Source of the DNA: Cycas panzhihuaensis
Lineage: Eukaryota; Cycadophyta
Reading direction: 5' to 3'
DNA length: 64,000 bases
Assembly (NCBI GenBank): GCA_023213395.1
Contig: CM041465.1
Location: 190,037,741 to 190,101,740, forward strand
In this document: piece after piece, positions 34,261 through 44,347 of the stretch
How the letters are laid out: every line of letters begins with the position of its first letter
Position numbering within the stretch: position 1 is the stretch's first letter
Position numbers and translations under genes: made by a program
Notes under the pieces: generated by a model
Told to the model about the DNA's origin: nothing
Databases searched by the model: none
Seen by the model: the letters and a program-made list of their open reading frames with translations, nothing else

Positions 34261-35041
34261 ACATTTGACGATAGGGCCAGAAGGCAAAGGTGATCAGGAC
34301 AACGAGACAGTCCCAACGACTATCGCGAGCCCAAAAATGGAGGAGGTGCCTATTGGGGCCCCTGCCTATATAAGGAAATTAACGGGAAAATGGATTCATT
34401 TTCACCGGCTCTCGTACGAAACCAGAGCCATTTCCTTACACAATGAGCGCCACCCAACTGTGGAGGCACGCAGAGGGAGATCGAGGCCGTCGGACGGAGG
34501 CGAGAGAGCCAGACGACCGACCAAGCCGGACGATATGATGATAGCGAGACGGATCCAAGAGTGGATATCACTAAACCCAGCCTATCTCAAAGTTCAAAGT
34601 TTGTTGGTTTTTAAGCTTTTTTTACATGATTTTAGTGCCCCTTATGGGCAACCAGAGGCCTTTCGGAGTCTGAATCAGACCCAGAAAGAGGCGGGGACCT
34701 GGGCATTAGGGAGCCCTAGTCCTGATGGGCCCCACGGGGTCTACTAGAAAAAAATTTTGGTTTTTCGGGGCGGAAATCCCCTTTTGGGGATCGTCATTCA
34801 CATGCAGAATGATCATGCGTCGCGATTATTACCGCGGGTCCCATAATCGCCGTGGGACCCATGCCAAACTTAGCGGTACTGCTAAGTTTGGCCACGGTAC
34901 GAAGGCAAACAGGCAGAAAAACATACACGAGGGTCAAAAGAGCCCCAAATCTCAGACAACGAGAGATTTGAGAGCGCAGGGGATGGTAGTGACTGACATG
35001 AGACTAACTTGAGTTGTTTTTAGTGTGAACAGGCTGTCCTC
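34261..35041 (+). other. Putative leader of the antisense PMD gene
   Basis: Holds the TATA candidate and two plus-strand frames (34265-34747, 34725-35012) without recognisable domains. I take it as promoter and 5' leader of the PMD gene. Confidence 0.35.
34360..34380 (+). promoter_or_regulatory. TATA-box candidate for the antisense PMD gene
   Basis: CCTGCCTATATAAGGAAATT (core TATATAAGG at about 34367-34375) is a near-ideal plant TATA box in GC-rich sequence, on the strand of the PMD gene and about 0.7 kb upstream of its ATG. It lies within a 160-codon plus-strand frame (34265-34747) that shows no domain. A promoter of its own would let the antisense gene be expressed independently of the LTR. 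Position only; no transcription evidence. Confidence 0.45.
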
Positions 35042-35068
35042 GCGGTAGATAACCACGAGAACGTAGGT

Positions 35069-36969
35069 ATGGCTATGCTGACCTACATGGAGATGGCAAC
35101 ACAGGAGGATAGGGAGATCCTACAGAGGTGTGGCCTGTACAAAGCCCTCAAGACACCTCAATACACATCGGATCAGAGACTGTTGATTGACATAGTGTCC
35201 TATTGGGACAGGAGGAGACATATGTTCCACCTACCACAGGTAGGTGACGTGACGGTCACGCCGAGGGATATCCGGTGGATACTGGGAGTTCCGACGATAG
35301 GGAGGCCGGTGAGACTGGGGACGCCCTTGACCGAGGCGGCCTGTGAGGTAGCTCTGTTCTACATAAGAGCTGACAGATGGGAGCGGAGAGGAGCCCCCCT
35401 CCAGACAGTACCGATGTCAGGGATTCCTTGAGTGAGGAAACTGGTTATATTATGCATTCTGTTCTGGATTTCTCGGAAACAAAACTATAGGGAGGTACCA
35501 GGCGGGTGGATGGACGCAGTTCGCCGCTGCAAAGTTGGCGAGAGGATGGACTGGGCAGCCCTGATAGCGGCGAACCTCATCGCCCAGTTGGATATTATCA
35601 GGACGACCGACAGAGGGGGATTATCTTATAGCACACTGTTGCAGTGTTGGTTCTTCGATCACTTCACGGCAGTGGCACCAGTGGGGGGACGACACCCCAT
35701 TACAGAGTAGGCCCCGATGATCCACAGGTGGCGAGGACCAAGTGGACAGAGGGCGGGGCCCATGTCCAAGGCTGGAGGCCACGTCACTAGACCTCCTCAC
35801 CCTCCCAGACTACATAGCAGAGCCCTACAGGACGGTGAGGTAGGATAGCGACGACGAGGCGGGCGGAGCAGGAGTACCCGCGGGCGAGGACAACAATGAT
35901 GACAGGGATGACGGAGATAGTGGAGATAGTGGGGCTGGCCCATCATGACCTGCAGGGGAGGCAGGTCCCTAAGGGATAGTAGGAGATGCAGAGGATCCAT
36001 CCAGAGCTGTCGGAGGAGAGACAAGACCGTCTGGGGTGTAGGGTGAGATTAGGAGACCCGTGACCAGGGCCCGCAGGCTGCGGATCATGATGGTATCCGA
36101 AGGGACGAGAGATGGGCCTGCCCCCATGAGGAGAGAGACCCGGGCAGAGGAGGTGCCAGAGGACGAGGCACCCGTAGTTGGCAGAGAGCCAGGAAGGGAG
36201 GATGCTGCATGACCAGAGGAGCCGGCGGCCACAGCAGGCGAGGCCTAACCCTTTCCAGAGTCATTTGGCATCGAGATAGATGTTTGGTTTGATTTGATCA
36301 TAGTATATGGTGGGATGAGGACTGACACATGGCATGTTGTATTGGCAGGTGCAGCAGAGATCCAGAGATTGGTAGAGGCTGTGGTGAGGGAGATATTCCT
36401 TCAGGTGTACGCAGAGGGGCAACCGCCCATCCAGGCAGGTGATGAGCCTAGAGCGGCAGGTGCCCACAGAGAGGCATTCTCCCCGTTGGTGAGGGCAAGG
36501 GACATATGGGCTGCAGAGTCCCAAGAGCACGTGACATCCCAGGGACGTCTGCAGAAGGAGAGAGATGACGCGAGGCGCGAGAGAGATGAGCTACGCAGAT
36601 GGGTGCAGGCTCTAGAGGCACAGGGCAAAGCAGGTGGAGATCTTTGAGAGCGTAACCCGGTGCGCAGTGATCACTGAGCATCTCAGGGTGACAGAGGAGG
36701 CACTCCAGGGAGAGCGGGATTGTATCTAGGCCAGATACGATTAGCTGGTTGCGCAAATGGTATTGAGGTCGAGCCGGAGCAGGACACACACCCACACGGC
36801 GGCGACGACCCCGAGACGACCGCGAGATGAGGAGAGTGAGGCAAGCAGCTCGCGGAGGCCCAGGAGGAGCCTCGGAGGCATGTGGTCCCGAGGAGAGGGA
36901 TCACAGAGACTAGGACATGTACATATGATTTTGGCAGAGGAAAGCACGAGCCTCCAGGGGTTCATATAG
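35069..36969 (+). pseudogene. Antisense gene: plant mobile domain plus coiled coil
   Basis: Runs opposite to gag-pol. From the ATG at 35069, residues 10-100 match the plant mobile domain: L-Q-R-C-G-L-Y-K-A-L, Q-R-L-L-I-D-I-V-S-Y-W-D, H-M-F-H-L-P, V-T-V-T-P-R-D-I-R-W-I-L-G-V-P-T-I-G-R-P-V. The domain goes on through a TGA (35429) to a TAG (35708), shifts frame near 35760-35790, and ends L-D-L-L-T-L-P-D-Y-I-A-E-P-Y. An acidic linker follows (D-S-D-D-E, D-D-R-D-D-G-D). A coiled coil comes next (36294-36640, heptad-like K-E-R-D-D-A-R-R-E-R-D-E-L), then after another frameshift an Arg/Ser/Thr-rich basic tail (to 36969). TTGTATTGGCAG (36337-36348) looks like a 3' splice site, so an intron may lie before the coiled coil. 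PMD is known from transposon proteins and plant MAIN-type proteins; its role in retrotransposons is unknown. Confidence 0.75.
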
Positions 36970-37546
36970 GATCATATGATTCTACCTCCCTGCAAGGACA
37001 CCAGCTTCCTAGGATGTATATATATATGCATGGGGTGATTGGAACCCCATTTGGATATGAGATGCTGTGTATGATGTATCATGTGTGCATGACATGTATG
37101 GTTATTTTGTGTATTGTGAATGTTATGTTGTGGATGTTTTATGTTATGGGTATTTTATGTTATAGACATGTTTCCTTCCATGTATGGCTATATGTCTAAT
37201 AGGAGCACACACACACGTCATGAGCGGAGACGACAAAGAGGTGTGAGGTTAGAGGATAGAGCGGCATACACGTCTACGGAAGAGCATAGTGAAATATGTG
37301 AAGGAAACGATGGGCAGGAAAGGGGAGCGACGATGCTCCCAAGCATCTTCCTGATTGGGGAATGCCCAAGCAAGACGACAAGGGTTCCCGAGAGGGTACG
37401 AGAACGCGGGTTCCGCAGAAGGAACCAGAAAGACGAAGAAGGATCCATCTTAAATTGCCATTCTACCCGTGGTTGGGAAGAATGGGGACAACCTAAGATG
37501 GTAGTTTAGGCTAATTTCGGAGCAGGGCGAAGAGATCGCTAAGAGA
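36970..37546. other. Tail region between PMD gene and integrase end
   Basis: 37020-37200 is a T/G-rich run of ATGTTATG-type words, unlike the GC-rich surroundings and suggestive of the 3' untranslated end of the PMD transcript. 37200-37546 shows no domain on either strand. Confidence 0.4.
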
Positions 37547-38700
37547 TCACGCATAAAACTTCTTAAGGAATTTTCCATTAACAGCTTTCTCAAATTCAAG
37601 CCCTTCCAGGGTGGCTATCCTATAGGCACCATTATCGAGGGATTCGATAATGACGAAAGGACCAACCCATCGGGGTTTGAACTTGGTCAAACGGTCATGG
37701 AGATATTCAAGCTTGAGGACATAGTCCCCAAGAAATAAAGAGCGGGAACAAAGGCGTTTATCATAGGCCCTTTGTGAGTGGGCTTTGGATGCTAGGTTAG
37801 CCTGATAGGCGGCTAAGCATCTCTCATCCAAAGCTTCGAGGTCCAGTAGGTGAGCTTCACGGATCGACTCTTCGTCGATGAAACCTCGAAGGGAGACTCG
37901 CAAGGAAGGAATCTCCACCTCCAGTGGGAGTACCGCCTCGCATCTGTAGACCGGGGAGAACGGGTCATTCCTGCGGGCGTAAGTGCAGAGGTACCAAGCC
38001 CACAAGGCGGAGGGCAACTGAAGGTACCAATCCTTTTGAGATTGAGCAACGGTTTTCTTGAGAATGCTAGCAAGAGTCTTATTAAAAGACTCCACTTGGC
38101 CGTTTGCCTGAGTGTAGTAAGGGGAGGAAGTCTTATGAGAAATTTTAAACTTCTCACAAAGCTCATCCATCTCCTTATTACAGAAAGGAGTTCCATTATC
38201 AGTGATTAGGACGTCCAGAATTCTGAAATGGCAAATGATATGCTGGTAAACGAACGTGGCGATTGTTTTACCAGGAGTAGTGATCAAAGGAATGGCCTCC
38301 ACCCATTTGGTGAAATACTCCATAGTAGTCAAGATAAACTTGTGCTACGACGACGAAGGTGGGGAGATAGCCCCAATGAGGTCTAGTCCCCACTGAGCGA
38401 AGGGCCATGGCAAAACAATGGGATGCAGGGCCTCGGAAGGCACATGGGAAATGTTGGCATGTTCTTGACATCGCCGACATTTCAGAGCAAAGGCGTGAGC
38501 ACCCTTAAAAAGGGATGGCCAAAAGTAGCCCATGCGGAGGATCCTCTGAGCCATAGACTGGCCCACAAAGTGACCTCCACAAATGCCATGGTGGCATTCG
38601 TAGAGTACCTGGTCAGCTTCGTCAGTAGTGACACAGCGGAGGAGGATCCCATCAAAAGACCTCTTGTACAATACCTCATCCACGAGGAGGTATTGCCTAG
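37547..38700 (-). pseudogene. Tat element integrase
   Basis: Minus strand. Zinc head: E-C-H-H-G-I-C-G-G-H and C-R-R-C-Q-E-H (within 38683-38345). Core: W-G-L-D-L-I-G-A-I (first Asp), then a TAG at 38345-38347, then K-W-V-E-A-I-P-L, V-L-I-T-D-N-G-T-P-F (second Asp) and A-N-G-Q-V-E-S-F-N-K-T-L (Glu). The C-terminus has L-K-L-E-Y-L-H-D-R-L-T-K-F-K and K-P/R-W-V-G-P-F-V, the GPF module, and ends with a stop at 37547-37549. The D-D-E triad is complete and only one TAG interrupts it, in a position suiting a former CAG. No chromodomain, as expected for the Tat lineage. Confidence 0.9.
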
Positions 38701-38752
38701 CAAAAGTCTGGATGCGAGATCTAACTTTACTACTAGCGTCGGGGCAGTATTG

Positions 38753-39454
38753 CTACTGCGTAAGATACCGTACTATGTCACTATACCACTCATGGTCAAT
38801 GAGTGGATGGGGAGAATCTCCCTGAATCGCCAAGATAGACTCATCGGTGAGAGAATCGTCAATGGGAGCACCAAAGGAGTTTGGGATAGGGGCGTCTGTG
38901 AGTTGCTCGGCCACTATCATTCCCTTCTTTGATTTCTGGTTAACGATATAGACGTCAAATTCTTGGAGTAGGATGACCCAACGACCAGCCCTACCTGTCA
39001 AATCCGAACGAGTTAGTAAGTATCGCAAGGGATCAGATTGAACGATCACCTTGGTGGTGTTTCCAAGCAAGTAGTGCCTGAACTTCTTAGTCACATGGAC
39101 CAAGGAGAGGCACTCCTTCTTGGCAGGAGAATAGTTAAGCTCAGCAACCACAAGAGTGCGACTGATGAAATATATAGCTCTCTTAGTTCCTGAGTCATCC
39201 TCCTGAGCTAGCATAGCGCCCAAGGATTCGTCAGTCATTGAGGTGTACAGGATGAAGGGCCTATCGAATCGGGGAGGTGCCAATGTAGGAGCGGAAGCTA
39301 GGGCTTCCTTGAGTCCTTCGAAGGCCCTTTGGGTCTTGTCAGACTAAGCAAAAGGAGCTCCCTTCTTCAATAGGTTCGTGAGGGGTTTAGCACTCACAGC
39401 GAAATCGGCTAGGAAGCGCCTAAGAAAACCAAGCCTCCCTAGAAACGACTTAAT
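38753..39454 (-). pseudogene. Tat element gypsy-type RNase H
   Basis: Minus strand, in frame with the RT upstream and integrase downstream. The 176-codon open part (39283-38753) begins R-P-F-I-L-Y-T-S-M-T-D-E-S-L-G-A-M-L, goes through A-I-Y-F-I-S-R-T-L, L-N-Y-S-P-A-K-K-E-C-L-S-L (the Glu block), V-Q-S-D-P-L-R-Y-L-L-T-R (Asp) and ends near A-E-Q-L-T-D-A-P-I. The first acidic site, Y-x-D in typical family members, reads Y-T-S here, so catalytic Asp 1 may be altered or shifted to T-D. TAGs at 39344-39346 (a Trp position), 39455-39457 and 38753-38755 (a Gln-like position) bound it. Confidence 0.85.
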
Positions 39455-41137
39455 CTATCGTTGAGTTCTAGGTGGCAGCATGTCAAGGATCGCCTTGACT
39501 TTGTCAGGGTCAATCTGAATTCCTTGTTTGGATACAAGGAAACCAAGGAGTTTGCCCGAGGTAATGGCAAACACGCACTTGAGCGGATTTAGACTGACGT
39601 GATACTTGTGGCATCGTGAAAAGATGGCACGCAAGTCGGAAGGGTGATGGGCTCTAATGCGGGAGAGGCCCATCATATCATCCATGAAGACCTCCAACGT
39701 GTTGTCAATGAGGTCATGGAAAATAAAATGCATGGCTCTCTGGTAAGTAGCACCTATATTCTTAAGGCCAAAGGGCATCGCCTTGTAGGCGAAGGTACCC
39801 CAAGGAGTAGTGAAGGCCGTCTTATGGCGGTCTTTGGGAGAAATCTGAATACGGTTATAGGGAGAAGGCATCCATTAGGGACATCACTTCAACCGGCCAA
39901 TGCGATCGATGATTTGATCGAGGAAGGGTAACGGGAAATTATCCTTAGGACAAGCATTGTTGATGTCGCGAAAATTGACGCACATACGGATTGCACCGTT
40001 CTTTTTAGCAACGGGAACAATATTAGAAACCCACTTAGGGTAGTCAATGGAAGTAATAAGCCCAACGTCCAGAAGCTTCTCAACCTCCATTTTGACGGTA
40101 GCAGAGATCTTCGGGTGAAGGGGATGCTGCTTCTGGCACACAGGGCGGGCGTTAGAAAGAGTGGTGAGGTTATGGGTGACAATCGAGGGGTCGATTCCCT
40201 TCATGTCAGCATAATCCCACGCGAAAACGTCTCGGAACTCCTGGAACAGAAGGGAGTACTCCCTTATCTCATCAGGGGAACATTCCAACCTGACCTTAAT
40301 GACCTTGCCCGGGGCCAAGACTATGTCTTGAGTTGCCCCCATGCACATGGCATTGCCCTCCTCGAAGTGGAGAGGGGCAAGATCAATAGGAGGAGGAGGA
40401 ATAGGAGACGGGATCAGATCGGTAAGCGTGGATCCGATCGCGAGGATCTTCTGGTGACCAAGCCGATGGTGACCAGAAGGCAAGTTAGGCACAAGGCCCG
40501 CTAGATGCTCAAGCAGGGCTTCGTCATCCTCGAAATAATCCACCCCATGGATGACCTTACTTCGAGTAGAAGAAGCATTGGAGGGAGTAAGAGCAACGGG
40601 ACCGTGATGGCTGTCGGATTGCTCAACTTCCTCATGGGAATCCGAAGGAAAACCAGGAAGAGGCTCCTCGGAAGGAGCGAAAGGCAATTCCTCAAAGCCA
40701 TTACCTACAGGGGGTAATGAAAAAGAAGAACTGGTGATAGACAGGTCAACACGAGCGATGGCGTGTGACACACATGAGTGGCTAGCCTCACCAACAAGAG
40801 AGGTTATAGATGGGGATCTAGAACAAGGCAGGTGCGACCTACTGGCACGGAGGAAAGAGACGGGGTGAAGGCAATCCTCGTCTTCGTCGAGTGACTCATC
40901 ATCACTAAACGAAGTGAGGTAACTGTAACTCCCAATGCCAATAGGGGCGAACCACGTGAGACTAGGGGGAGAAGACGCAGGGTCTTCGTCGGATGGGTTA
41001 GGTATACCAATAGAGCAAGCCGAGGCATGGGTAGATGAACCTTGGTTTGCCGAACTAGTGGAATGGGTTTGTTTAGTAAATGGGCATTCGCGGGGAATCA
41101 CTCTCATTCGTCCGTCATGGACGAATTTAAGTTGTCC
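39455..41137 (-). pseudogene. Tat element reverse transcriptase
   Basis: Minus strand. A 407-codon open frame (41107-39884) starts in an unconserved Ser-rich linker, reaches F-R-D-V-F-A-W-D-Y-A-D-M-K-G-I-D-P (Tat-style) and then the fingers (V-S-N-I-V-P-V-A-K-K-N-G, R-M-C-V-N-F-R-D-I-N-N-A-C-P-K-D). The second part (39871-39455) has K-T-A-F-T-T-P-W-G-T-F, M-P-F-G-L-K-N-I-G-A-T-Y and V-F-M-D-D-M-M, with both active-site aspartates. Between them about 35 bases are out of frame: the palm block M-S-L-M-D-A-F-S is read in another frame and the original frame resumes at P-Y-N-R-I, so two compensating indels occurred. Confidence 0.9.
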
Positions 41138-41654
41138 CTAAAGAGTCGAGCACATGGCTCCCATTTGGTCGAGCCATGGACAACCTAGAAGAAGGTTGTA
41201 ATCCACGTCAACGTCGAGGACTACAACATCGGCAAGAATGGTCTTGCCCTCAAGGGTGAGCAGAATCACGATAGATCCCAAAGGGGTCTTCTCGCTACCG
41301 TCATAACCTTGGCATCGCCAGGGAACGGGTTCCAAGGCAGAGATACTAAGCTCTTGCATGACACGCAAGGGCATGGTATTGATAGAAGAACCGTTGTCGA
41401 CAACAGTCCTTCGAAGAGTACAATTGGGCGATCGATGGTGATGGTGAATGGGAAGTTCCACCGACGTTCCCTTTCATCGTCGGAGGAAGATCCTTATGAT
41501 CAAATGAGATAATGGGTCCACAACCTTGGGCGACACCCAAAGCGTGACAAAGCGCATCACTTGATCCTAAAGCTTCTAGGAGGAGGGCCCGCCGCCAGAC
41601 TCCTCGAACGTCCATCAAGGATATTCCCGCAAGGACCGTATGAAGCTCATCCAC
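41138..41654 (-). pseudogene. Tat element aspartic protease
   Basis: Minus strand. I-S-F-D-H-K-D-L-P-P in one frame (41654-41346) changes after a frameshift to R-R-T-V-V-D-N-G-S-S-I-N-T-M-P-L (41461-41138). The D-N-G-S-S-I-N form is usual for Tat proteases. Then V-D-V-D-Y-N-L-L-L-G-C-P-W-L corresponds to the 'Y-N-x-I-L-G-R-x-W-L' block. It ends at a TAG (41138-41140) and is otherwise in frame with the RT. Confidence 0.85.
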
Positions 41655-41859
41655 GATGGAGAAGGGCTTACCTTCCCTAGGTTGTAAGTGCCCTTCGAAA
41701 TCGTAACAACCCGGCGTCTGTGAATAGCCTTGGGAAAGAGAGGGATTTCCAGAGGAAAGTTCTCCGGAAGAGGGTCAGAAGGAGTGGAAGAACAAGAAGT
41801 TCCCACTACTTCCTTGGCGGCTTGAGATCACGTAAGGGCGTAAGTAGGAGTTGCTTCAA

Positions 41860-43320
41860 GCAACTGGATCACCTTCTTTCCCCTATTTCATGGTCGGGAA
41901 TGTGACGGGGTGCGACGGCTACGAGAATGAGAGGAGGAAGGCGAGTTCCAGGCACCCTTCCCTTTGTCGCGAGAAGGACGGGGATCAGGCGATCTTCCTC
42001 GGTTTCGGTTGTTCTTGGTTTGGGTGTTGCGATCACGTTCCCCATGTTTAGGGAACGGATCCTTGTGAACTGGTTGATCCAAATTAGGCCTTGAGACCCG
42101 TTTGGGAGAAGAATCGCATCGAGGGGCATCCTTTGGATGCTGGGCCCTACAACGTGAATCGTCATGGAAGCACTCCCCATGAACGGAGCATCACTTCTTC
42201 TCAAGCGGAGGGTTGGACCTTCTTGCTTGGGAGGACTGGGCGTTTCCATTCCTAGGAAGAGGAGCTTGGGTAGTTTGTTGGACTTGTTTGTTGGATGTAG
42301 GGGATGAAGGAGTTTGAAGCTTGAGTTCCTTCATCGTACACTCGAATGAGCGTATGGCTGATGTAAGAGGGTCTAAAGTCCTCTCGGTCGGATGAGAGGA
42401 AGACCGGGTAGGTTGGGAAGGTTTGGTATCCTTGGTTGGGGGTGGTGCCTCATGGCACTGTGAGGCTTAAGAGGTTTCTTGAGACCAGCTTGGATCTCAA
42501 TAGCCTCCAACGCCAAACACTTGGCGATCGTGGAGTCACATGTGGTCGCCCCCATCTTGAGGACTTCCACATGAACTCGGACGGCGTGTTGACGAAAAGG
42601 TCTCGCTTCAACTCCTCGGGCAATGTTGCCTTAGTGGAGTGAAGCAGGTCATGGAATCGCTGCACAAAGTCACGATTCATCTCATCATGACCTTGTTTGA
42701 GTGAAAGAAGTAACTTCATTCCACTCTTAAATGGATAGGCTACATCAAAATAGTTGATGAACTCATCCACCAATTGCTGGAATGAATGGATAGAATGGGC
42801 AGGGAGACGGTAGAACCACTTGAGGGCGTCACCCTGCAAGGATCGCGGGAATAATTTCATTAAAATGTGGTCGTAAGCCCAGTAATCGATGCATGCCATA
42901 GAAAAACTACGCACATGCTCCGCCGAGTCTTGCGACGAAGTTCCATCGATTCTAGGAACTTCAGGGGGATGAGGCGGCAAGTTGGTCCTTAATGCCTCGA
43001 CAGAAAGAGGGTTTGACCTAAAGTCCATGAAGGGACGTGCCCTTGCCTGAACCGTAGGGTCAACAAATATCGAAGTAGGTAATACACAAGGAGCGGATGG
43101 GGGTGGGACACCCATCCCTCCTTGAGGAAACGCCTCTTGCTGAAAAGAGGCATGGGGGTAGGTGCCTTGGAAGGGAGTCAGGTTCCCTTGTGAAGGCACA
43201 ACGGATGGAATTGCGTTGGATGATGGGCAAGAGGGATGTGGAACCAGGTTTTGCCCATATGGGCCACCCGTAGGTGGAGCAACCCCATATGGGTGTAGCG
43301 GATCCACCCCATAAACTGAA
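41860..43320 (-). pseudogene. Tat element gag capsid and nucleocapsid
   Basis: Minus strand. The 285-codon frame (43307-42450) starts Pro-rich and contains the capsid block K-L-F-P-R-S-L-Q-G-D-A-L-K-W-F-Y-R-L-P (about 42855-42800), the retrotransposon gag signature, followed by F-Q-Q-L-V-D-E-F-I-N-Y-F. A frameshift near 42560 moves coding into the frame of 42570-42373 (A-L-E-A-I-E-I-Q) and 42249-41869. The last has S-D-A-P-F-M-G-S-A-S-M-T, an Arg/Ser-rich basic stretch, and a remnant C-F-H/H-D-D-S-R-C knuckle visible in the neighbouring frame near 42180. Gag would form the particle. Confidence 0.8.
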
Positions 43321-43358
43321 AGATGGCTTCCTCTACCCTACCCCCAAGGTTGAAAAGT

Positions 43359-44198
43359 CTACCTTAGGGGAATGTAGAAGGAAGCACCAACGTGCTGGGT
43401 TTGAGGATGTGTGGGAGTGGATCCCATATGACTAGTGATTGGAAGGCTAGTAGGACCGGCAGGCCTACTAGGAACGGTATGCGCCACATTAGGGGATGGC
43501 ACATTGGTTTGGTTAGGAATGGGTATGCTAACCTTCAATTGAGGGAAAGACACACCATGGGGAGATCCTGAAGCATTAGGACCTCGATGAGGAATGGAAG
43601 GTGTAACACGTACCCCCACTGCAGGAATAGGAAGTGAGTGGGACACACATGTAGGCACAAAGGGATTCGTTGCTAAAGGAAGAGTGGATAAGGATGAAGC
43701 ATGAGGGGGAGGAGCGGAAGAGGAAGAGGCTCCTCCACGAAGGGCACCCTCAAGCCATCCAGGACGCGGTTGCAAGCGTGTCGCGCGACGACACTCATTG
43801 AGAGCTTCAACTACGTCAACGGGAGGAGTCCCTACATACTCGTAAGAGGTGATCGGAACCTCAAACAAAGTAGGTTCCTCGGAATGCTCCTCATAAGAAT
43901 CGCCAACTACGTGGTAAGTCTCAAGAGGAGAGGATCCTTCTACGGCATGGGTAGAGGGATGGACATTAAGTGAGAGGTGTTGGTCATTTGGGTAATAAAG
44001 GGGGTTGTCACCCTCTTGGTTGGACCCGGGAATAGAAGAAGGAAAGGCATGGGTTTCCAAGGTTGAAGTGTGGTAGGCCCAATCAGAAGAGTATCCCTCC
44101 ATAGTCAGATCAGAATCTGATGAAGGCGATACTTGGGGTCTTCTAACAATGGAGGTAGACTGTACAAATGACGAGAGAAGTGTCGCATGCAAAATCAA
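43359..44198 (-). pseudogene. Tat element gag N-terminal Ser/Pro-rich region
   Basis: Minus strand, 279 codons from an ATG 150 bases inside the 5' LTR, in the same frame as the capsid region and separated from it by two TAG codons. Rich in Ser, Pro, Thr and His with acidic clusters (E-E-H-S-E-E-P); no fold recognised. Long low-complexity N-termini are common in Tat gag. The start fits the position expected for translation soon after the LTR. Confidence 0.7.
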
Positions 44199-44347
44199 CC
44201 AACAATGTTAGGGAAAAAAAGAGGGTACACGCGTTGGGGGCTGCCCAACGTGGAATCAAAATAGGTATAGAAGGATCATAAGAAGGTAGCGAAACCAACG
44301 GAAGAGAGCGGAAACTAGCTCCCTCATCGGCGGACCCGAGATGGTCA
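44199..44347 (-). other. Tat element leader with unidentified primer site
   Basis: About 150 bases between the right LTR and gag. On the minus strand the first bases after the LTR read TGACCATCTCGGGTCC. A primer site should begin TGG, and I could not assign a tRNA. Confidence 0.4.

Noticed and set aside
34265-34747. 160-codon plus-strand frame near the PMD gene
   Set aside because: No domain, contains the TATA-box candidate, and lies upstream of the better PMD start; treated as leader.
37020-37200. Possible coding extension of the PMD gene (frames at 36882-37509)
   Set aside because: T/G-rich low-complexity sequence with no domain; more like a 3' untranslated tail.
43701-43973. 90-codon plus-strand Arg-rich frame
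   Set aside because: Shadow of the gag N-terminal region on the minus strand.
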